Assembly: GCA_013997645.1 (NCBI GenBank)
Contig: PNKB01000015.1
Span: forward strand, 1 to 48,630
Length of the DNA stretch: 48,630 bases
Source: Cyanobacteria bacterium PR.3.49
GTDB taxonomy: Bacteria > Cyanobacteriota > Vampirovibrionia > Obscuribacterales > Obscuribacteraceae
Direction of reading: 5' to 3'
Position numbers and translations under genes: made by a program. Shown piece after piece: positions 23,972 through 32,288 of the stretch; position 1 is the stretch's first letter, and each line of letters begins with the position of its first letter. The notes under the pieces were generated by a model. It made no database searches, was not told where the DNA came from, and saw only the letters and a program-made list of their open reading frames with translations.

Positions 23972-24910
23972 ATGGACATGTTGTTAGCTGAAGTTGGAGT
24001 CAGGTGCGTCCAGTGCGGAACTTCCTTTGTTTCGCGCCAATTGCCGACTTACATTGACATAGGTTATCGGAACTCCGAATTGCGTCAGGAGTACCGTGGC
24101 TATTGTCCGATGATGGAACAATACGCCATCGTCACCTGCCCTTCATGCGGCCGAGCCGATTGGTCGACAGCGTTTCCACCTGCTCAGAGCACTCCGGTTC
24201 TGGCCCAGGCCGGCGGCAGTGCTCATATGCAGTACAGGCAGGCTGCTCTTGCAAAAGAACGCGATGCTGCCAGTGTCAATTCATATCAGGCGGCGATTTT
24301 TTATACGCATGCAGCCTGGTGCGCGGACGACAGCAAAGCATTTCCACAGGCCCGCGAATATCGCCGCCTGGCTGTGGAGTCTTACAAGCGTTCGCTTACG
24401 GACAGCACTTGTCCGCAAAACCTGCGCGGCGAAACCGAGTATTTAATCGGTGAATTGATGCGGCGCTCCGGAGATCTGGAAGGAGCGCGTGAGCATTTCC
24501 GCATGTGTATCGGTCGCTTGTCGGCTCGCTTTGCTTTCATGGCCAGAAAGCTTATGCGTCTTTGCGAGGGGGGCAGCACCGAATCCATACCATTCGAAGC
24601 GGATGCGGCTCAAGAAGGCGGCGCTTCCCAGGTTTACCGCACGCCCGCACAGCCTGTTGCCGCACCCGGACCAAAAGCCGGCGGTCCGCCCGGTTTCCAA
24701 CCCGCAAACTCAGCTTCGGGTATGCCTTCGGCCGCACCATCAGTTTCTGCCCAGGGTTTGCCTGCAGTCAGTCCGCCTCCGGCTGTCTTACCGCCCGGCA
24801 CCGGCAGCAATCCACCCTCTAAAGGCCCTCCGGGAGCCAACAAAGGCGGACCGCCAAAGACCGGCGGACCTCCGACCACGCCACCGCCGGGCGCCCCACC
24901 CCTTTCCTGA
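23972..24910 (+). CDS. DUF2225-like zinc-ribbon/TPR protein with Pro-rich tail
   Basis: The 312 residues have no signal peptide. Two CxxC pairs, C12/C15 (VRCVQCGTSF) and C56/C59 (IVTCPSCGRADW), with a YCPMMEQYAIVT segment between, form a zinc ribbon as in the DUF2225 family (uncharacterised cytoplasmic bacterial proteins). A helical part follows with a TPR-like pair (EYLIGELMRRSGDLEGAREH, FRMCIGRLSARFAFMARKL), again typical of that family. From about residue 205 the protein is disordered and Pro/Gly/Ala-rich, unlike ordinary family members. Its place between the giant VirB6-like and the VirB3-like genes suggests a cytoplasmic chaperone or adaptor for the machine; the function of the family itself is unknown. 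Confidence 0.78.
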   Translation: MDMLLAEVGVRCVQCGTSFVSRQLPTYIDIGYRNSELRQEYRGYCPMMEQYAIVTCPSCGRADWSTAFPPAQSTPVLAQAGGSAHMQYRQAALAKERDAASVNSYQAAIFYTHAAWCADDSKAFPQAREYRRLAVESYKRSLTDSTCPQNLRGETEYLIGELMRRSGDLEGAREHFRMCIGRLSARFAFMARKLMRLCEGGSTESIPFEADAAQEGGASQVYRTPAQPVAAPGPKAGGPPGFQPANSASGMPSAAPSVSAQGLPAVSPPPAVLPPGTGSNPPSKGPPGANKGGPPKTGGPPTTPPPGAPPLS

Positions 24911-24935
24911 TTGCAGCATTTAAGGAGATTGTTTT

Positions 24936-25352
24936 TTGGGCTACGTACAACGAGTGATTATTCTCAACAAGCCGCTCAAGGTGTTCGGTTTCGAACCGCG
25001 GCAGCTGATATTGCTCTCCGTCTGGGTGGTTTCCGGCTTGATTCTGGCTGGTCGCTTTCCGGGCGATTGGAAATTCCACAATTTCCCAATCGGCGTCTGG
25101 TTTTTTATCATCTGGATGTGCGGCGCCGTTGCCGTCGTTATGGGCACTCGACTGAAGCCTTTCACCTGGTGGAAAAATATCCTTACCTATCGATTGGGAT
25201 TGGCGCCCAATCTTTATGTTTCTCGAACGGAACCTGCTCCGATTTACCCGGACGGGAATATAATTGAGGTTAAAAAAACTAAAGAAAGCTTCTATGTAAA
25301 AGCAGAGAATACTACCTCCTCGTCCATCGACGATTTTGACGACGATGACTAG
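24936..25352 (+). CDS. VirB3/PrgI-like two-TM protein, TTG start
   Basis: The TTG at 24936 lies seven bases after AAGGAGAT. The 138 residues read: short polar lead, PLKVFGFEPRQLILLSVWVV with TM1 (about 22-39), the loop GDWKFHNFPIG, TM2 GVWFFIIWMCGAVAVVMG (about 53-70), then LKPFTWWKNILTYRLGLAP and an acidic tail (SSIDDFDDDD). A small two-TM protein directly before VirB4, with a basic/aromatic segment after TM2, is the hallmark of VirB3/TrbD/PrgI, which binds VirB4 at the inner membrane. In several systems the two are fused, which supports the reading. The acidic tail is unusual and might contact the ATPase. The gap to virB4 is 55 bp. Confidence 0.75.
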   Translation: MGYVQRVIILNKPLKVFGFEPRQLILLSVWVVSGLILAGRFPGDWKFHNFPIGVWFFIIWMCGAVAVVMGTRLKPFTWWKNILTYRLGLAPNLYVSRTEPAPIYPDGNIIEVKKTKESFYVKAENTTSSSIDDFDDDD

Positions 25353-25407
25353 GCAGAAAGCGCGATTAGAAGAGCGCTAACACAGGAAACCCACGACAGG
25401 AAACTCA

Positions 25408-28239
25408 ATGGCACAAAGCTACGCCGCATCGAGAGGAAGAAAACGTCCCGGACCCCCTGGCGGGGGTGGAGGGCGCGGCGGCGGTCGTGACTCAGGGGGC
25501 GGTCCGGGAACTAGAGGTCGATCAGGCGGCTATTCAGCCGATGGCGACGATTACAACGACGACATTCAAATGCCGTCCAAAAGCGAGCCTGCCGGGCGGC
25601 TTTTGCGCACTACGCCCCAGCCTTCTATTCAAAATGTCATGGCCGGTTTCTATAATTCGCTGCCTGGAGCAGTGCGGGACATGCTGCCTTTTGGCAGCGA
25701 GACTTCTGAAAACGATCAGCAAGACGATGACGGTCCGCCTAAAGACGCACGACCGGAGTCGAGCTGGAAAGATGTTTGCTATCTCTATGCAATTCCCGGC
25801 GACGATGAAGACGAAGGTCTGGTTGTGCTGGCCGACGGCAGCATGCGCAAGTACATCAGCTGTAAGGGTATCAACGCCTTGCTTTTCGATGAAGTCGATC
25901 GCGAAGCGATGGCCAGGCAATTCACCAATTTCGTCAATTCATGCGAATCCGACATTCAAGTCATCATCAAGTCGCGCAACTTGCCGGTCGACGAGTATCT
26001 CTCGCGCTATCAGACTTTGATCAAGACCGATAATGATTATTTGAAATGGTACGCAGACTACACTGATAAATGGTTCCGCCGACAGCAGGACGTCAGCTTC
26101 GTTCCGCAGCGCGAGTTCTATATAGCCATCAGCTATCAGCCACCCGACGCAAAAGGCACCACCGGTTGGAGCGGCAAGCGTTCTATTCAGAAACACGAAG
26201 AATACGTCGCTATACTCGATCGTTTCACCCGCACAGCATACGAACAGCTGCGCGTCTCGCAATTGCGCCCGCAAATTTTGAACAGAAGGCAGGTGCGCAA
26301 TCTGATTTATTCGGATTTGAATCCCAGCCTGTCCGAAAGAGATCCCGAGGCGCCACCGTCCCGCCCGGATGTTTCGGAATCCTCATGTTTAGCCGGTTCC
26401 GCTCTTAAAGTTTCCGACGAGTCCATCTGGCTTGATGGAAAATATATCGGCACGCAATATTTGGAACAATTGCCGCACGAAACATGGATGGGTTGGCTGG
26501 TTGATTTGCTTACTCTTTCTGTCGAGTATCAACTCTCGCTTTTCGTTCATTGCTGCAATCAGGACAAAGTGCGTTCAGACCTGAAATGGAAACACCACTT
26601 CGGTCGAGTTACTTCCACACAGCTGGCCAGCCCCGATCTTGAGGGCATTGAAGAAACGCGTTCGGCGGCGACGGCAATTCAGGACTTCTTGCGGTCCTCC
26701 AATAAAGCTTTTGACACCAGCTTATACATCCGCGCTCTGGCAGCTACTCCAGAGCAACTGGCGTCCAATATGGACGAAGTAAGACGCGTGTTCAAAAACC
26801 GCGGTGCGTTGCTCGATCGGGCTCAAATGCTGCAGCTGGATGCCTGGCAGTCGACTCTGGTTGTGGGTGTGGACAAACTGGCGATCATTCACCGCATTAT
26901 GTCGCCTGTCGTCGGAACCTTTTGGCCGTTTTTCACAGCTACATGCGGAACCCCTGATGGTGTGCCTTTCGGTTTTGCCAGTGCCTCTCGCGAACCGGTT
27001 TTGCTTAATCCTTTTTTCAGAGGTCAGGGCAAAGACGCAAACAACATGTTTGTCGTAGGAACAACGGGGGCCGGTAAATCTTTCGCCGTATCCATGATGA
27101 TCTTGCGCCTGCTGCCTCTCGGCACGCGCTTTGTGCTCATTGATAAAACAGTCGACAAAAATGGTGCCTATCGTTTCATTACCAAATTGCTTGGCCCGGA
27201 AATGTGCGCCTATGTCGACCTCGGTCCCAACTCTGGATATATTCTCAACCCGTTTGATCTGGGCCCTGAAGACAAGCCTGGTGAGCCGTCCCCCGACAAA
27301 GTGTCGACATTGCTGTCGTTGCTCGACTTGATGCTGGCACCGGAAGGGCGGGAAGAAATGAACGTGGAAGAAAAGTCGCTTCTCGACGGTTTGATTCGCG
27401 TTGCTTATATGGACGCCCAGTTCAGAGAAACCGTGCCGACTATGTCGGATCTGGCGCGTGTCACTGCGCAAGCGGCAGCGGACGAAGTTGATCCTCTGCA
27501 ACGCGATCGCCTGCAGGCGTTTGCTCGCGGTCTTTCACTCTTCACGCGCGCAGGCGCATTCGGCGGTCTTGTAGACGGTTATACCAATATCGACACTGAA
27601 AAACTGTTCATCGTATTTGATACCAGAGAAGTGAACGAACCGAGATTGGAAAGAATCGCCGTTTACATGCTTGCGGAATTCATCAGACGCCGAGCCGCTG
27701 AGTGCAAATTGCGCCGCATTCGATTCGCAGCGGTAATCGACGAAGCCGCCACTCTGATGCGATTCAAAGCCGGAGCTCGCTTGCTGGATGACCTTTCGAG
27801 ACGGGCTCGTCACTACGGTATGATGCTGGTTTCCATCACGCAGCAATTGAAAGACTTTTTCAAACAGGCCGAGCAAGCGGACTCTGTAGTGAAAAACTCA
27901 CACATGAAGCTGATCTTGCGACAGGATGCTTCCGATTTGAAGATGCTGAAAGAAGCATTGCGATTGAGCGATGCCGAAATTGCAGCAATTGAAAATTTTT
28001 CCAAGGACGAGGAGAAGAGAAAGGATTCACAGCTCCTGCTTATCGTAGGTTCTGTGCACGGAACGATTCGACTGGTGCCGAGCCCGATGGACTACTGGAT
28101 CTGCACATCAGAGCCGATTCGCGACATCCCGAGAAGAGATGAAATGATCAAGGAGGTAAAACTCAAGAATCCAAATTTGAGCGACACCGACGCGTGCCGC
28201 CAATCCGTGTATTATCTCGGATTGCAGCACGACGGTTGA
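25408..28239 (+). CDS. virB4: VirB4-type secretion ATPase
   Basis: VirB4/TrbE/CagE ATPases power type IV secretion at the inner membrane. The 943 residues start with an extra disordered Gly/Arg-rich head (about 1-60), then the N-terminal CagE/TrbE domain, and an ATPase core with Walker A GTTGAGKS at residues 551-558 (Lys557), IDKTVDKNGAYRF after it, Walker B FAAVIDEAATLM (Asp778/Glu779), SITQQLKDFF and SHMKLILRQDASDL. All catalytic residues are present, so the enzyme should be active. A PFGFASASREPVLLNPFF segment before Walker A fits the family's substrate-loop region. This gene is the firmest anchor for calling the locus type IV secretion-like. Alternatives such as TraC or the archaeal HerA are less likely because of the N-terminal domain. 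Confidence 0.93.
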   Translation: MAQSYAASRGRKRPGPPGGGGGRGGGRDSGGGPGTRGRSGGYSADGDDYNDDIQMPSKSEPAGRLLRTTPQPSIQNVMAGFYNSLPGAVRDMLPFGSETSENDQQDDDGPPKDARPESSWKDVCYLYAIPGDDEDEGLVVLADGSMRKYISCKGINALLFDEVDREAMARQFTNFVNSCESDIQVIIKSRNLPVDEYLSRYQTLIKTDNDYLKWYADYTDKWFRRQQDVSFVPQREFYIAISYQPPDAKGTTGWSGKRSIQKHEEYVAILDRFTRTAYEQLRVSQLRPQILNRRQVRNLIYSDLNPSLSERDPEAPPSRPDVSESSCLAGSALKVSDESIWLDGKYIGTQYLEQLPHETWMGWLVDLLTLSVEYQLSLFVHCCNQDKVRSDLKWKHHFGRVTSTQLASPDLEGIEETRSAATAIQDFLRSSNKAFDTSLYIRALAATPEQLASNMDEVRRVFKNRGALLDRAQMLQLDAWQSTLVVGVDKLAIIHRIMSPVVGTFWPFFTATCGTPDGVPFGFASASREPVLLNPFFRGQGKDANNMFVVGTTGAGKSFAVSMMILRLLPLGTRFVLIDKTVDKNGAYRFITKLLGPEMCAYVDLGPNSGYILNPFDLGPEDKPGEPSPDKVSTLLSLLDLMLAPEGREEMNVEEKSLLDGLIRVAYMDAQFRETVPTMSDLARVTAQAAADEVDPLQRDRLQAFARGLSLFTRAGAFGGLVDGYTNIDTEKLFIVFDTREVNEPRLERIAVYMLAEFIRRRAAECKLRRIRFAAVIDEAATLMRFKAGARLLDDLSRRARHYGMMLVSITQQLKDFFKQAEQADSVVKNSHMKLILRQDASDLKMLKEALRLSDAEIAAIENFSKDEEKRKDSQLLLIVGSVHGTIRLVPSPMDYWICTSEPIRDIPRRDEMIKEVKLKNPNLSDTDACRQSVYYLGLQHDG

Positions 28240-28315
28240 AGCCGCAGATGCATACGGGTTCTTCTTTTGACCACTTTTAGAACTCGTCAGCATACGGCAT
28301 GTGGAAAGGAACTGA

Positions 28316-28714
28316 ATGGAGAAGCTCTTTCGTCCGAACAAAATATTCGTTATCTTCTGCCTGCTTTTGATCATTGTATGGGTGGGTCTGCAATACGTCT
28401 CCAACATGCGCATAACGGAAGCGGCAACGGCTGAAGCTGAGGAGGTCTTCGACTGGAGCTGGCCGGGACAGGTATCTTCTAAAGTAGAGATAACCAATGT
28501 CTCGGTGCTCAACAGATCGGATAACGAAGCCAAAGTAAGAGTAAAGGCCAAGCAGACACTGACAAAATTAGTCGATGCTCTCGGCGCACCGGATAAGAAA
28601 GATGGCAGTTCCACAGCTGCAACAAGCGGCCCATCCACAAGTGACACCGCCTGCGTGTTAACGCTCTATCGCTCTGACCGTAACTGGGTCCTCGGAAAAG
28701 TGGAGTTCGATTAA
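28316..28714 (+). CDS. Small bitopic membrane protein with NTF2-like look
   Basis: The ATG at 28316 follows AAAGGAACTGA. The 132 residues have one TM (KIFVIFCLLLIIVWVGLQYV, about 9-28) near the N-terminus, then a periplasm-facing domain with SSKVEITNVSVLNRSDNEAK and VRVKAKQTLTKLVDAL, a low-complexity Ser/Thr loop and a closing strand SDRNWVLGKVEFD. A single N-terminal TM plus such a short beta-rich domain ending in W-x-x-x-K-V resembles a truncated VirB8/NTF2-like fold; this is a guess from layout. Its stop overlaps the next ATG (TAATG), so the two are made together, likely as partners. Confidence 0.7.
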   Translation: MEKLFRPNKIFVIFCLLLIIVWVGLQYVSNMRITEAATAEAEEVFDWSWPGQVSSKVEITNVSVLNRSDNEAKVRVKAKQTLTKLVDALGAPDKKDGSSTAATSGPSTSDTACVLTLYRSDRNWVLGKVEFD

Positions 28715-29310
28715 TGTATTGGAGAATTAGAAGAGTCAGTCCTGAACAAGTAATTAGGACCTATGGCGTGCATGCATTCCTGGCGGTCAGTCTTTTGGTC
28801 AATGCGTTTTTGCTTGTCACCCGCCCCAATCCGCAGAAGCAGGTATCGGGCGAATTGAAGACCAACCTGGATGTTTTCGCGCGCAATGTCACCCAGCATA
28901 TTCTGGACACTAGCTTCATCAGCTATGAAAATTCGACCAGAGCTTTGCTGCCCACCGGAAATGTGCCTGGAGAGCTTGCACCACCTGTAGTGGCGCTGCT
29001 TAAATCGCGCGAGCAATTGCCGAAGACTCTGGAAGATCTCAGAGCCACAGCCAGAACTCTTGAATCGCAGCGCCAGGTGTCGGCTGTGCGCATAGATTCT
29101 GTGAATCAGGGGGAGCCTGATGATAAGAGTCTTGTGCCTCTCGATGTGACAGGGGTAGTGGCCATTCACTCTGCGGATGAATCTGTTTCCGGCAACCCGG
29201 TGCCTTTCCGTTTTGTATTCAAAGTGGGTATGGCAGCCAATCCGCAGAATCCGGAGCAGAAAAGGCCGATTGTTGTCGACTTCAGAGACATGTCTTCAGG
29301 CAACAGATAG
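28714..29310 (+). CDS. VirB8/TraE-like bitopic membrane protein
   Basis: The 198 residues have a basic lead (MYWRIRRVSPEQVIRTYGVH), one TM (AFLAVSLLVNAFLLV, about 20-36) and a periplasmic domain: an amphipathic part (LKTNLDVFARNVTQHILDTS), YENSTRALLPTGN, and alternating strands with RQVSAVRIDSVNQ, PLDVTGVVAIHS and FRFVFKVGMA, ending in VVDFRDMSSGNR. The short cytoplasmic head, single TM and NTF2-like domain with an early SY-like motif match the VirB8/TraE scaffold of type IV systems, though identity is too low to be sure by eye. It is the last gene of the locus and faces the DeoR gene tail to tail, 25 bp apart, with no visible terminator. Confidence 0.72.
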   Translation: MYWRIRRVSPEQVIRTYGVHAFLAVSLLVNAFLLVTRPNPQKQVSGELKTNLDVFARNVTQHILDTSFISYENSTRALLPTGNVPGELAPPVVALLKSREQLPKTLEDLRATARTLESQRQVSAVRIDSVNQGEPDDKSLVPLDVTGVVAIHSADESVSGNPVPFRFVFKVGMAANPQNPEQKRPIVVDFRDMSSGNR

Positions 29311-29335
29311 AGCCAATATTAGATAGACGAGATGA

Positions 29336-30091
29336 TTAAGCAATGAGAATCGATGCGCCGCTTTTGCGGAAGGCTTCGATGTGCTTCTCTTCGACTGAAG
29401 AATCAGTGACGATGGTGCCGACCGCGTCTATGTCTGCCACCTTATATGGTGAGACTCGATTGAATTTCTGCCCTTCGGCTAGAACATAAGACTCTGCCGA
29501 ACGCTCGATCATCGCTCGTTTTACAAGAGAGTCATCATAGTTGGAAACAGTTGCTCCGTACTGGAGATCAAGACATTCAGTGCTGATTAAACAAAGATCC
29601 GCCTGGATACTGGAGATTTCTTTTACAGTCTCAGGACCGAAGGTGAGCAGGAGATCCGGCACCACATGCCCTCCCAGAACGCGCACATCCAGTCTCGGCA
29701 ACTCGGACAGTCGCATGGCGGTCGGCAGACAATTGGTGATGAACGTGGCCACCAGATCGGGTTTTAAATGGGCAGCTATTTGCGCTGTAGTCGTTCCACC
29801 ATCAATGAAAATCACCTGACGGTCTTTGACGAATGAGGCCGCGCGCAGCGCGATCGTATTTTTTTCAGTCGGCGACTCTTGTTCGCGTTTGGAGAATTGG
29901 AATGTCACTTTCCCAACCGGCAGCGCACCCCCATGAACCCGTTTCAAAAGTCCTGCCTCGGCCAGGTCTTTCAGGTCACGTCTTATCGTGTCTTCCGAAA
30001 CTTTAAGATCGCTGACCAGCTCTTGCGAGAGTACGCGCCCCTTTTGAGAGAGGGCTTCGAGGATGCGATTTTTTCTTTCGTCATTGAGCAT
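29336..30091 (-). CDS. DeoR/GlpR-family transcription regulator
   Basis: The 251 residues show the DeoR winged helix (RKNRILEALSQKGRVLSQEL, SEDTIRRDLKDLAEAGLLKR with VHGGALP) at residues 6-57, then the sugar-phosphate-sensing domain with IFIDGGTTTAQIAAHL, TFITNCLPTAMRL, VRVLGGHVVP and ESYVLAEGQKFN. These proteins usually repress sugar or phosphosugar genes and are released by a phosphorylated metabolite. It is divergent from the HAD phosphatase at 30207, with 115 bp between the starts, so that gene and itself are its likely targets. The effector is unknown. Confidence 0.93.
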   Translation of the reverse strand: MLNDERKNRILEALSQKGRVLSQELVSDLKVSEDTIRRDLKDLAEAGLLKRVHGGALPVGKVTFQFSKREQESPTEKNTIALRAASFVKDRQVIFIDGGTTTAQIAAHLKPDLVATFITNCLPTAMRLSELPRLDVRVLGGHVVPDLLLTFGPETVKEISSIQADLCLISTECLDLQYGATVSNYDDSLVKRAMIERSAESYVLAEGQKFNRVSPYKVADIDAVGTIVTDSSVEEKHIEAFRKSGASILIA

Positions 30092-30206
30092 TTTGGTTAC
30101 AGTGCCGCAATTTCCATCGATTCAGGGTTGTCATTGCCGGTTTGTGCGTGTATCATCTGGAGTGTGCTGGTTTTTGCTGGTATTTGCTGTAATTATAGGT
30201 GGTCTT

Positions 30207-31130
30207 ATGTTTCAAATCCAAGCCTCTGGTTCAACCGGTAAGATTTCCGGCAAAAAAGCCGCACATAGACGCACCGGTAATAAGAAAGCATCAACTGGCG
30301 AGGGAAAGAAGATTTCACCAATATATAGATTGGCGGCAATCGACCTGGACGGCACTCTGCTCAATCCGGATCGCCGGATTTCCCCTGAAAATAAAGCAGC
30401 AATAGCTAAATTGCGCGCCAACAATATTGAAGTTGTGCTGGCTTCCGGTCGTAAGCACGAAGATATTCACAGATTCCACCAGGAACTCGAGCTGGAAAGC
30501 CCGATTTTGTCCTGTCATGGCGCCCTGGTCAAAGATCCCAAAACTGGCGAAGTAATAAGCAATCGCCTCATCTCACAGGAGTTAGTGCTGCACCTGGTCC
30601 GGCAGGCAGTGGAAAGTGAACTGTCCTGGGTGGTCTACGATGAGCGCGGCGTGCATCTCTGCCATTCCGAATACTGGCTTTCCGAGTACGTTAGAAGAAC
30701 CTGCTTCGACCGCCCTAATATATGCCAATCGGTTGAAGAATACGTTTTCACCCACTCGGAAAAGGTCAATTGGATGGGCGATGAAGAAGCGATTCGCACT
30801 CAGTTTCGCCGCATGAAGGACTTGTTTGAAGGCAAGTTGACCACGGTCATCACCGACCCTGATCATCTGGAATTCACATTGCATGGTGCGGACAAAGCTT
30901 CCGGTCTCAGAGATCTCACCCAGCGCCTGGGCATCAAGCAGGAAGAAGTTCTTGCTTTCGGCGACAGCAACAACGACGTGACGATGCTTGCCTGGGCCGG
31001 ATTGGGTGTGGCAATGAGCCATGGCACCACACAAGCGAGGCTGGCAGCAAAAATGATTTCTGCTCCTGGAGAGGAAGGGTCCAGCTTAGCTCGCGCTGTA
31101 GATTCGATTCTGTCCAGTTTAAGCAGCTAA
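30207..31130 (+). CDS. Cof-type HAD-IIB sugar-phosphate phosphatase
   Basis: The frame is open from 30063, but the ATG at 30207, after AGGTGG, fits better: the upstream part overlaps the divergent promoter region and reads like junk. The 307 residues begin with a basic low-complexity head (KISGKKAAHRRTGNKK), then HAD motif I LAAIDLDGTLL (Asp pair), motif II VVLASGR, a cap domain, the motif III Lys, and motif IV VLAFGDSNNDVTMLAWAG, followed by VAMSHGTTQARLAAK. Cof-type enzymes remove phosphate from sugar phosphates or pyridoxal phosphate. With a divergent DeoR regulator, a phosphosugar substrate is likely. It is not OtsB-like enough to call the partner of the otsA gene. A strong terminator follows. 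Confidence 0.9.
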   Translation: MFQIQASGSTGKISGKKAAHRRTGNKKASTGEGKKISPIYRLAAIDLDGTLLNPDRRISPENKAAIAKLRANNIEVVLASGRKHEDIHRFHQELELESPILSCHGALVKDPKTGEVISNRLISQELVLHLVRQAVESELSWVVYDERGVHLCHSEYWLSEYVRRTCFDRPNICQSVEEYVFTHSEKVNWMGDEEAIRTQFRRMKDLFEGKLTTVITDPDHLEFTLHGADKASGLRDLTQRLGIKQEEVLAFGDSNNDVTMLAWAGLGVAMSHGTTQARLAAKMISAPGEEGSSLARAVDSILSSLSS

Positions 31131-31169
31131 GACAATCATCAGTTTTTCAAAACCCAATGCACTAAGATG

Positions 31170-31217
31170 CGGCCGCAGCCAGGGATACAGCCCTCCATGC
31201 GGCCGTTTCTTTGTTTT
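31170..31217 (+). terminator. Strong intrinsic terminator after the HAD gene
   Basis: CGGCCGCA (31170-31177) pairs with TGCGGCCG (31198-31205); inside, AGGG pairs with CCCT; then TTTCTTTGTTTT. It lies 40 bases after the stop of the phosphatase gene. Confidence 0.85.
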
Positions 31218-31244
31218 AGTTTGGGACTTTGACAGACTTTGCGA

Positions 31245-32039
31245 TCAATATCGAGGATAAACAGGATTGCGTCTCAGATCCTGCGGCATGCGGCGATTGT
31301 GTTGAAACTGTCGTTGCTCGCAAGGGCTGCAGCCGCGGGGCGGCTCCTGATACTGATAGTCGTAATCAGGACGATAAGGCAATGGTCTGTAAAATCTTCC
31401 TTGATCGACATCATTGAATTGATAGAAGTCGCGCTGAAAATGCGGTCTTCTGCCGTTCAGAAAAATGTTCAACTCGCCATAGTTGATTATGCCCGGGAAG
31501 TCCATTCTGGGCGGCGGATAGTCGCTATAGTCAGGTCGGACGATATCTCTTTCCGGTGGGCACGGCGGCCTGCGCATTGGCGGCTCGGGTGGAAGCGGCT
31601 CAGGAAGTGGCTCTGGCAGCGGCTCCACTCGGATCGGCGGCTCTTGCCTCATAGGCGGCTCCGCTTGTCTTACGCCTGGAATCTTCAGGCTCCAGTCTTC
31701 TTTCAGATAATCTCTGTTGCAGTCCAGCGACTTGTACCGGTCGCGATTGGCTTCGACAATGGCATCTTGCATGGCTTGAAGCGAAGCCTTGTCGCACGGT
31801 GCGCCGGAGCCTTTCAGTGCTCGTTCGGCAATGGTCGACAGACTGTCGCCCCATTTGACTTTGTATTCGCCATTCTCGTTGACGTCTAGAGGTTTCGATC
31901 TCTGCACTTGCGAGTCGGCTGCCCATTGCTGAGCGCGAGGAGTGGAGAGTTCGTAATCAGGTTTGAAATTGCATTCTGCCGAATTTTGTTGGCAAGCTTG
32001 TTGCTCGGTAGATCGCCAGGCGCCGTTATCTGTACTCAT
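31245..32039 (-). CDS. LysM-domain protein without signal peptide, Pro/Tyr/Arg-rich tail
   Basis: The 264 residues have no export signal. Residues about 58-122 are an enlarged LysM domain: YKVKWGDSLSTIAERALKGS, AIVEANRDRYKSL, then WSLKIPG; LysM binds peptidoglycan or chitin-like glycans. After that come a Pro/Glu-rich hinge (RVEPLPEPLPEPLPPEPP) and a tail rich in Pro, Tyr, Arg and Asp (PLPYRPDYDYQYQEPP) that should be disordered. A glycan-binding domain with no Sec signal implies either non-classical export or an intracellular role. It is transcribed divergently from ribE with 249 bp between the starts. The composition of the tail is unlike that of its neighbours. Confidence 0.85.
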   Translation of the reverse strand: MSTDNGAWRSTEQQACQQNSAECNFKPDYELSTPRAQQWAADSQVQRSKPLDVNENGEYKVKWGDSLSTIAERALKGSGAPCDKASLQAMQDAIVEANRDRYKSLDCNRDYLKEDWSLKIPGVRQAEPPMRQEPPIRVEPLPEPLPEPLPPEPPMRRPPCPPERDIVRPDYSDYPPPRMDFPGIINYGELNIFLNGRRPHFQRDFYQFNDVDQGRFYRPLPYRPDYDYQYQEPPRGCSPCEQRQFQHNRRMPQDLRRNPVYPRY

Positions 32040-32288
32040 TTCATGTCCCTTATTTCAGCTACTGAACCGGGGGTCCAGGGGCTTAAGGATAGGTTGCGAG
32101 AGGGAAGGACTTGCGTCCGCTTGTCGGTATTAAATATCCGCGGGGCAAATTTGCATATGGTGTTTTTCCCCCTGCGCCGTGCCCTCGTTACGCTTCGACA
32201 CATACGGCTTTACGTGAAAGGTCCACGGGACGGACAATTTGGCAGTTGCCAGCAAGGCGATGCCAATTGCTCGAAGCGAGGTATTTTT
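32040..32288. other. 249-bp divergent region between the LysM gene and ribE
   Basis: This gap must hold the promoters of both genes. An AT-rich patch (GGTATTAAATAT, about 32126-32137) could be a -10 for ribE. A longer imperfect stem (AATTTGGCA near 32238 with TGCCAATT near 32262) lies just before the ribE ribosome site. I looked for the conserved parts of the FMN riboswitch (RFN element) and did not find them. Confidence 0.5.

Noticed and set aside
12079-29310. Integrative conjugative element or prophage
   Set aside because: No integrase, relaxase, coupling protein, att-like repeats, transposase or phage genes; both flanks look chromosomal.
32040-32288. FMN riboswitch before ribE
   Set aside because: The conserved RFN core segments are not present; only an ordinary imperfect stem is seen.
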